Origin: Flavobacterium hercynium
GTDB lineage: Bacteria > Bacteroidota > Bacteroidia > Flavobacteriales > Flavobacteriaceae
NCBI RefSeq assembly: GCF_002217285.1
Contig: NZ_MUGW01000010.1
Coordinates: 1-58,153 of the forward strand
Length of the DNA stretch: 58,153 nt
Reading direction: 5' to 3'
Part shown: piece by piece, positions 53,358 to 58,153 of the stretch
Position numbering within the stretch: position 1 is the first letter of the stretch
How the letters are laid out: each line of letters begins with the position of its first letter
Notes under the pieces: generated by a model
The model's input: only the letters and a program-made list of their open reading frames with translations
Database searches by the model: none
Told to the model about the DNA's origin: nothing
Made by a program: the position numbers and the translations under genes

Positions 53358-54031
53358 TAGTAAAGAGTGGTTTTTCTGGATTTATTATTAATTAAATGTA
53401 CCGCTAACAAAATAACGAAGGAGAACACAAACAATATTCCAGCATATACATTCGCATTATGATAATTCATGGCTTCTACTTCTTCATAAATCGCAATGGA
53501 GACAACTTTAGTTTCTTCCGGAATGCTTCCCCCAACCATCAAAACAACGCCAAATTCTCCTAAAGTATGCGCAAATGTCATGATGATTCCTGTAAAAAGT
53601 GAAGCGCGAATATTAGGAAGCAGGATTTTGGTAATGGTTGTCAATCTTGATTTCCCTAAAGTAAAAGAAGCTTCCTGCAAAGCTGGCGAAAGATTTTTAA
53701 AACCCGATAAAATAGGATTGACCATAAAAGGCAAACTGTATAAAATCGAGGCGATAATTAATCCCTGAAACGTAAAAACCAGTCGCAGGTCTAAGTAATC
53801 TGCTAAAAACTTTCCAAAACTATTCTCCGGACTAAAAGCGATTAAAAGATAAAATCCTAAAACAGAAGGCGGTAAAACCAAGGGCAAACTAATTAATGCC
53901 TCAATGACAGCTTTGAATCTAAAACGGCTGTATGCCAGCCAATAACTCAACGGAATAGCAACGACAAACAGAATTACCGTTGTAATCAGAGCCAGTTTTG
54001 CGGTGAGCCATAAAGGATTTAAATTAATCAT
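53357..54031 (-). CDS. modB: Molybdate ABC transporter permease ModB
   Basis: This 224-aa inner-membrane permease has about five or six transmembrane helices. The EAA-type loop that docks with the ATPase is EASFTLGKSRLTTITKILLP (about 128-147), and the N-terminal segment LPLSYWLAYSRFRFKAVIEALISLPLVLPPSVLGFYLL fits ModB. It overlaps the Mop-protein gene by 8 nt and modC by 1 nt, which argues for translational coupling. Confidence 0.93.
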   Translation of the reverse strand: MINLNPLWLTAKLALITTVILFVVAIPLSYWLAYSRFRFKAVIEALISLPLVLPPSVLGFYLLIAFSPENSFGKFLADYLDLRLVFTFQGLIIASILYSLPFMVNPILSGFKNLSPALQEASFTLGKSRLTTITKILLPNIRASLFTGIIMTFAHTLGEFGVVLMVGGSIPEETKVVSIAIYEEVEAMNYHNANVYAGILFVFSFVILLAVHLINNKSRKTTLY

Positions 54032-54428
54032 GAGCAGATAAGCTTACTTCATTGGTTTTTATTAATGCCATTACGTTGTCATTTTCGTGTAATGCTAATT
54101 GCTCGCAAGCATTCGTTGTGATGATCGATTCTATTGTTTGTTTACCAGCCATTAAAGTAACCTGACTCAAAATAACACCTTTTTTAATGGATTCAACACG
54201 ACAAAGCAGTTGATTTTGAATACTAATATTTGGATTTAAAGCTGTTGAAATAATGACCTCCGTTTCTTTAAAAATAATTTTAACGACATTATCCAATTTC
54301 AAATAACCCGCAGTTTCAGGCGTATCTAAAACAATCGACGAAAAAACAAAATCATTCGCTTTTACTTTCACCAGTGACAAACCTTCGTGTGACTTAATTT
54401 CGGTTATAATTCCTTGTAGTACATTCAT
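54024..54428 (-). CDS. Molybdenum-pterin (Mop/TOBE) binding protein
   Basis: This 134-aa cytosolic protein is made of two TOBE/Mop repeats (about 1-65: GIITEIKSHEGLSLVKVKANDFVFSSIVLD; about 70-130: LCRVESIKKGVILSQVTLMAGKQTIESIITT). Mop proteins bind molybdate oligomerically and act as storage or regulators. It lies between modA and modB with overlaps of 4 nt and 8 nt, so it is made together with the transporter. Confidence 0.85.
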   Translation of the reverse strand: MNVLQGIITEIKSHEGLSLVKVKANDFVFSSIVLDTPETAGYLKLDNVVKIIFKETEVIISTALNPNISIQNQLLCRVESIKKGVILSQVTLMAGKQTIESIITTNACEQLALHENDNVMALIKTNEVSLSAHD

Positions 54429-55195
54429 TTTGTTTTGGTGTCGTATCCGTAATATTTTAAAATTGCTGTTGCTTTTTTCGAAGCTATAAAATTATAAAAT
54501 TTCAATGCATTTGCATTTCCCTTCGCCTTTTTCAGAATCACACAGCCTTGTTTTAACGAAGAATGACTTTGCTGAGGAATAATGTAATACTTACCGCCTT
54601 CTTTCTTCATATTGGGCGTTAAAACAAGCGATAAAGCTGTAATTCCGATATCGGCATTTCCTGTGGTTACAAACTGAGTGGCTTGTGTAATGTTTTCGCC
54701 AAACACAAGTTTGCTTTTTACTTTATCATATATTTTATAGAATTTCAAACTTTCTACAGCCTTTTCACCGTAAGGTGCTGTCGTTGGGTTTCCAATGGCT
54801 ATTTTATTAATTCCGGCATCTAGAAAACTGTTCATTTTTTTTACATTAGGATCTGTTTTTTTACTCCAGATCACTAGTTTTCCAACCGCATACATTTTAG
54901 TTTTAGAAGCTGTCATTTTTTTCTCCTGCAGTTTCTCAGGGTATTCCATATCGGCTGAAAAGAATACATCAAACGGAGCACCTTTTCTTATCTGTTCAAA
55001 CAATTTACCCGAAGCACCATATATAATTTGAGGATTTACTCCTGGATTGTCTTTCTTAAAAATAGTATTCACAGAATCTAAAGCTACTTTAAGATTAGCC
55101 GCCGCTACAATTGTAATTTTTTGTTGCGCTTTTGCCGTTTCAAATACAAACAAATGAATGATTGCCAGCACAACGAATCCTATTTTACACTTCAT
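54425..55195 (-). CDS. modA: Molybdate-binding periplasmic protein ModA
   Basis: This 256-aa periplasmic solute-binding protein has a signal peptide ending TAKAQ (residue 24). The mature part has the ModA fold: ITIVAAANLKVALDSVN, NPQIIYGASGKLFEQI, APFDVFFSADMEYPEKL (ligand Ser and Asp region) and NPTTAPYGEKAVESL. These Ser-containing loops bind molybdate or tungstate. It is the first gene of the operon, with an imperfect TAnnTTTG-like box (TACTTTTA) near 55254-55247 on the minus strand. Molybdate versus tungstate preference cannot be told. Confidence 0.93.
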   Translation of the reverse strand: MKCKIGFVVLAIIHLFVFETAKAQQKITIVAAANLKVALDSVNTIFKKDNPGVNPQIIYGASGKLFEQIRKGAPFDVFFSADMEYPEKLQEKKMTASKTKMYAVGKLVIWSKKTDPNVKKMNSFLDAGINKIAIGNPTTAPYGEKAVESLKFYKIYDKVKSKLVFGENITQATQFVTTGNADIGITALSLVLTPNMKKEGGKYYIIPQQSHSSLKQGCVILKKAKGNANALKFYNFIASKKATAILKYYGYDTKTK

Positions 55196-55455
55196 TTAAA
55201 AATACTTTAACTGTCGATTCAGAAATAACCAACTCTTTTGCATTCATAAAAGTAAATATTCTTAAGGAGAATAGATAATCTAATTTGTTTTTTAAAGAAA
55301 AACAGAGGAATCATAGCAAGACTTATTGCAAATGACTAATAAAATACTACAGTTAGAGCTCTGAAAACTTCCCTGAATTATATTCCTATTTTGACTTTAC
55401 ATTGCGAAATAAATTAGTACTTTGGTTCTTCCAATACCACACAATTAATCTCTGA

Positions 55456-56253
55456 ATGTACGAACTTGAAAAAGAGAAATACTTAGGTAATACTAAAAAC
55501 AACTTTAACACCACACAAGGAATTTCGGTTATAGAAACCGAGTACCAAAACAAGGTATATGAGGGCTGGCATTCGCATAATAATGCACATATTACACTTT
55601 TCTTAAAAGGAGGAACGACGGAAAAACGTAAAAATTTTAGCGAAACAGTTGGTGCCGGTTCGTTACTATTTTATCATAGTGATGAACTACATTTAAATCA
55701 GAATACACTCTTTCCATCAAAAAATATTAACATCGAAATTGAAGAAAATCTATTAAAAGAACTTCAAATATCTGAAGCGGTAATTGAGAAATCATTACAA
55801 AATGAAGCCTTGACCAAATTTTTGATTCTGAAAATTTATAAGGAAACATTTGTTGCTGATACTTTTTCTAACGACACCATAACTATGCTTTTTTCACAAT
55901 TATCCAACTCACATCAACATTTATCGAAATTAGAAAAAAGTCCCTTTTGGGTAAAAAGTCTACAGGAATTATTAAATGATTGCTGGAATGAAAATCCTAA
56001 TCTGCATGATTTGGCTCAGGTATTGCAACTTAATCCTATTACTATCTCAAAACATTTTCCAAAATACTTTGGATGCACTTTGGGTGAATACATGCGCCGT
56101 ATCAAAATAAACCGATCGCTCTCGCTTATTCAATCGAACCATACTAATTTAACCGAAATAGGCCTAGAATGCGGATTCGCAGATCAAAGTCATTTTATCA
56201 GAACTTTTAAAAATCAGACGGGATTTTTGCCAAAACAATTTCAAAAATTATAA
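55456..56253 (+). CDS. AraC-family transcriptional regulator
   Basis: This 265-aa regulator has a cupin-like sensor in the N-terminal half (EGWHSHNNAHITLFLKGG, LLFYHSDELHLNQN) and an AraC helix-turn-helix pair at the C-terminus (LHDLAQVLQLNPITISKHFPKYFG and LTEIGLECGFADQSHFIRTFKNQTGFLPKQF). It is divergent from modA across 260 nt, but its effector is unknown. Its downstream neighbour on the same strand is the CPBP protein gene (78-nt gap), so either could be its target. Confidence 0.87.
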   Translation: MYELEKEKYLGNTKNNFNTTQGISVIETEYQNKVYEGWHSHNNAHITLFLKGGTTEKRKNFSETVGAGSLLFYHSDELHLNQNTLFPSKNINIEIEENLLKELQISEAVIEKSLQNEALTKFLILKIYKETFVADTFSNDTITMLFSQLSNSHQHLSKLEKSPFWVKSLQELLNDCWNENPNLHDLAQVLQLNPITISKHFPKYFGCTLGEYMRRIKINRSLSLIQSNHTNLTEIGLECGFADQSHFIRTFKNQTGFLPKQFQKL

Positions 56254-56331
56254 AGAAGGCAAATTTCATTCTATTTTTTGTTTTTCATCCCTTCTACATT
56301 TGCTTTAAATTAATCTTTAAACCAAATCGAA

Positions 56332-57192
56332 ATGGAAACCTTAACTACCAAACAAAAAATATTCAATTCACCTATCACAAAAATAATACTTGCCTTACTT
56401 GTTTTCATGGCAGTTGTTGTTATAGGACAACAGATTGCTTCAAAATTACTTGGGTTAACTCCTCTGGATAAAAATTTAAGAAATTTACTTAAGGGACTCT
56501 TTGTATCCTCTGCGGCGGTAATCAGTTATATTTTATTCTTTAGAAACTATGAAAAAAGAGCTGTAACTGAATTTTCAGCAAATGGACTTGCAAAAAATCT
56601 AATTTTGGGGATTTTAGTTGGTTTCGTCTTACAATCATTGATCATTTTAATCATTTACCTAAACGGAAGTTATACCATTGTTACTGTAAATCCTATATCA
56701 CATATTCTTATTCCGTTTGCCCTTATGTTTACTGTTGCTATTATTGAAGAAATTTTAGTGCGCGGTATTATATTTAGAATTATAGAAGAAAAGCTTGGAA
56801 GCTATCTTTCTCTTGCATTATCTGGGCTATTATTCGGAGCTTTACATTTAGCCAATCCGCATAGTAGTTTTTTATCAGTTTTATGTATTACAATGGCTGG
56901 TTTTTTATTAGGTACAGCTTATATTTATAGCCGTAATTTATGGTTGCCTATCGCTTTACATTTTGCATGGAATTTTACACAATCGGGAATTTATGGCGCA
57001 ATCACATCTGGAAATGAAAAAACAAGCAGTTTGATAGAAGCAAAATTACACGGTTCCGAATATATAACAGGTGGTGCATTTGGTCCTGAAGGCAGTATTC
57101 AGGCAAGCATCATTCTCTTAGTTGCAACCATTATATTATTAGTTGTAAGCAAAAAACAAAATAAAATAATTCATCCTTACTGGAAAAAGTAA
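56332..57192 (+). CDS. CPBP-family intramembrane glutamic protease
   Basis: This 286-aa protein has about eight transmembrane helices and the CPBP/Abi motifs: EE(x3)R at residues 139-144 (EEILVR), His172 in GALHLAN and His210 with Asn214 in LHFAWNF. It belongs to the CAAX-prenyl-protease-like family, whose bacterial members cleave membrane peptides and are in some cases linked to bacteriocin self-immunity. The C-terminal extracytoplasmic part is GGAFGPEGS followed by a last helix. Followed by a terminator, so it is monocistronic. Confidence 0.85.
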   Translation: METLTTKQKIFNSPITKIILALLVFMAVVVIGQQIASKLLGLTPLDKNLRNLLKGLFVSSAAVISYILFFRNYEKRAVTEFSANGLAKNLILGILVGFVLQSLIILIIYLNGSYTIVTVNPISHILIPFALMFTVAIIEEILVRGIIFRIIEEKLGSYLSLALSGLLFGALHLANPHSSFLSVLCITMAGFLLGTAYIYSRNLWLPIALHFAWNFTQSGIYGAITSGNEKTSSLIEAKLHGSEYITGGAFGPEGSIQASIILLVATIILLVVSKKQNKIIHPYWKK

Positions 57193-57239
57193 AAGTAAAA
57201 GTTACTATAATCTCCAACATAAATAAAATTTTTAAATTA

Positions 57240-57279
57240 GATTTCCGATAATTAATAATTATTGGAAATCTTTTTTTTT
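57240..57279 (+). terminator. Terminator of the CPBP gene
   Basis: GATTTCCGATAATT pairs with AATTATTGGAAATC (one mismatch), followed by nine T residues. Confidence 0.75.
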
Positions 57280-57364
57280 GAATATTAACGCGTATTTCTA
57301 CGTCCTTGTTTTAAACAAAGTTTTTTTATATTAGCTAAGAAAAAACAAAACAAATAATAGATAA

Positions 57365-57970
57365 ATGAATCTGACGACAGAAAATTACATAACAGGTCTT
57401 AAGAAGGCTTATTTTGATAATGATGGAAAAGAGTTATGGGAACATTTTGAGACAATAAAACATGGCTTAGCAGAAAAAAACATTGAAGAACTTAAAAAAA
57501 TATATCCAGAAATTCCACCAGCTCTAATTAGTCTGCTTGAATATGTAGACGGAACGTATTGGAGAGAATACGCCGGTGAGGAGATCACTTTCTTTTTTCT
57601 CGGATCAGATATGCACGAATATCCGTATTATCTATTATCGTCTCAAGAAATAATAGACAACGAACATCAGGCATCAACTTACTACTCTGACTATATTCAA
57701 AGACAATATGAAGATGTAGAAGTCGATGATAAAATTACTAATACAATTGAAAACCTAAAATGGCTTCATTTTTCTGATTGTATGAATAATGGAGGAACTT
57801 CTCAATTATATATAGATTTTAGTCCATCTCCAACAGGAAAAGTCGGTCAAGTGGTACGTTATCTACATGATCCAGACGAACTCAAAGTAATAGCAGATAG
57901 TTTTGAGGAGTATTTAAAGCAATTAATTTTTAATGGATACGATTTTATAAATGAAGATATATTAGACTAA
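57365..57970 (+). CDS. SMI1/KNR4 (SUKH) family protein
   Basis: This 201-aa cytosolic protein fits the SUKH superfamily. The motif IPPALISLLEYVDGTYWREYAGEEITFFFLGSDMHEYPYYLLSSQEIID contains the family core (I/LPxxLxxLLxxxDG, W and acidic residues). It has no signal peptide. SUKH proteins often are immunity proteins for polymorphic toxins, but no toxin gene lies beside it, so it could be an orphan immunity gene or a plain SMI1/KNR4 protein. It is followed 11 nt later by a small membrane-protein reading frame. Confidence 0.8.
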   Translation: MNLTTENYITGLKKAYFDNDGKELWEHFETIKHGLAEKNIEELKKIYPEIPPALISLLEYVDGTYWREYAGEEITFFFLGSDMHEYPYYLLSSQEIIDNEHQASTYYSDYIQRQYEDVEVDDKITNTIENLKWLHFSDCMNNGGTSQLYIDFSPSPTGKVGQVVRYLHDPDELKVIADSFEEYLKQLIFNGYDFINEDILD

Positions 57971-57981
57971 ATAAAAAAAAG

Positions 57982-58113
57982 ATGGAACACAAAAACCTTT
58001 CAGAATTGACAAATGAAGAATTATTACAAGAAGTAAAAAAGAACAAATCGGCTTCTTTAATCAATGCACTCCTTATTGGATCTCTTATAGGAATTGTATT
58101 TATAGTATTATAA
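57982..58113 (+). pseudogene. Small single-helix membrane protein, apparently frameshifted
   Basis: The frame MEHKNLSELTNEELLQEVKK runs into one transmembrane helix (INALLIGSLIGIVF) and stops at 43 aa. If one T is added to the TTT at 58099-58101, the frame continues VFYSIIKNSLGFFTD to the window edge. This resembles the YS-x-x-KN-x-x-G-F/L-T segment I recall from a common ~75-aa flavobacterial membrane protein, which is why I call it a one-base frameshift or sequencing error. The end of the window prevents confirmation. Confidence 0.5.
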
Positions 58114-58153
58114 AAAATAGTTTAGGCTTCTTTACGGATCAATGCATATTGTT

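Overview
The window looks like a chromosomal segment of a Flavobacterium-type Bacteroidota. It is AT-rich, carries SusC/SusD, TonB-dependent receptors and an HTCS regulator, uses promoters with the Bacteroidota -7 box TAnnTTTG, and has a type II-C CRISPR-Cas9 locus. No rRNA, tRNA, transposase, integrase or phage structural gene was recognised.

Region 1 (1-9.7 kb) holds housekeeping and envelope genes: an M43 metalloprotease lipoprotein, an AI-2E family permease, a SAM-dependent methyltransferase, a VanX-type dipeptidase, an outer-membrane phospholipase A, and a siderophore TonB receptor with its PepSY membrane partner. The receptor has a near-perfect promoter.

Region 2 (10.0-19.4 kb) is the most unusual block. 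It is one operon made of an unrecognised 387-aa protein, a DUF4280 PAAR-like spike protein, a 955-aa protein without a recognised toxin domain, and then a head-to-tail array of five ~317-aa exported paralogues, the third broken by a one-base deletion, with a 5' stub of a sixth. I read it as an orphan contractile-injection (T6SS-like) effector island with an expanding and recombining immunity array. No secretion-machine genes are in the window.

Region 3 (19.6-27.4 kb) is a type II-C CRISPR-Cas locus laid out cas1-cas2 > array (39 clear repeats, 38 spacers) < cas9. A tracrRNA lies divergently upstream of cas9. The anti-repeat shows that crRNAs are made from the minus strand, running from the cas9 side toward cas2. 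A mutated repeat and a further decayed repeat in exact phase lie at the cas9 end, so the old end of the array is the 5' end of the crRNA transcript.

Region 4 (27.5-41.1 kb) is a polysaccharide utilisation locus: SusC, SusD, a GDPD-like plus alkaline phosphatase fusion, a GH92 alpha-mannosidase, a small exported protein, and an HTCS sensor-regulator whose kinase and receiver active sites are degraded. The gene set suggests a phosphate-bearing mannose glycan as substrate.

Region 5 (41.3-58.2 kb) contains a yellow/MRJP-like protein, a nitroreductase divergent from an HxlR regulator with interlocked promoters, a second siderophore-type receptor with DUF4374 and an AraC regulator, and a molybdate block (ModA, Mop protein, ModB, ModC) followed by a TonB receptor, a di-haem cytochrome c peroxidase and a cysteine-less molybdopterin-domain protein. 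It ends with an AraC regulator, a CPBP protease, a SUKH protein and a frameshifted small membrane protein.
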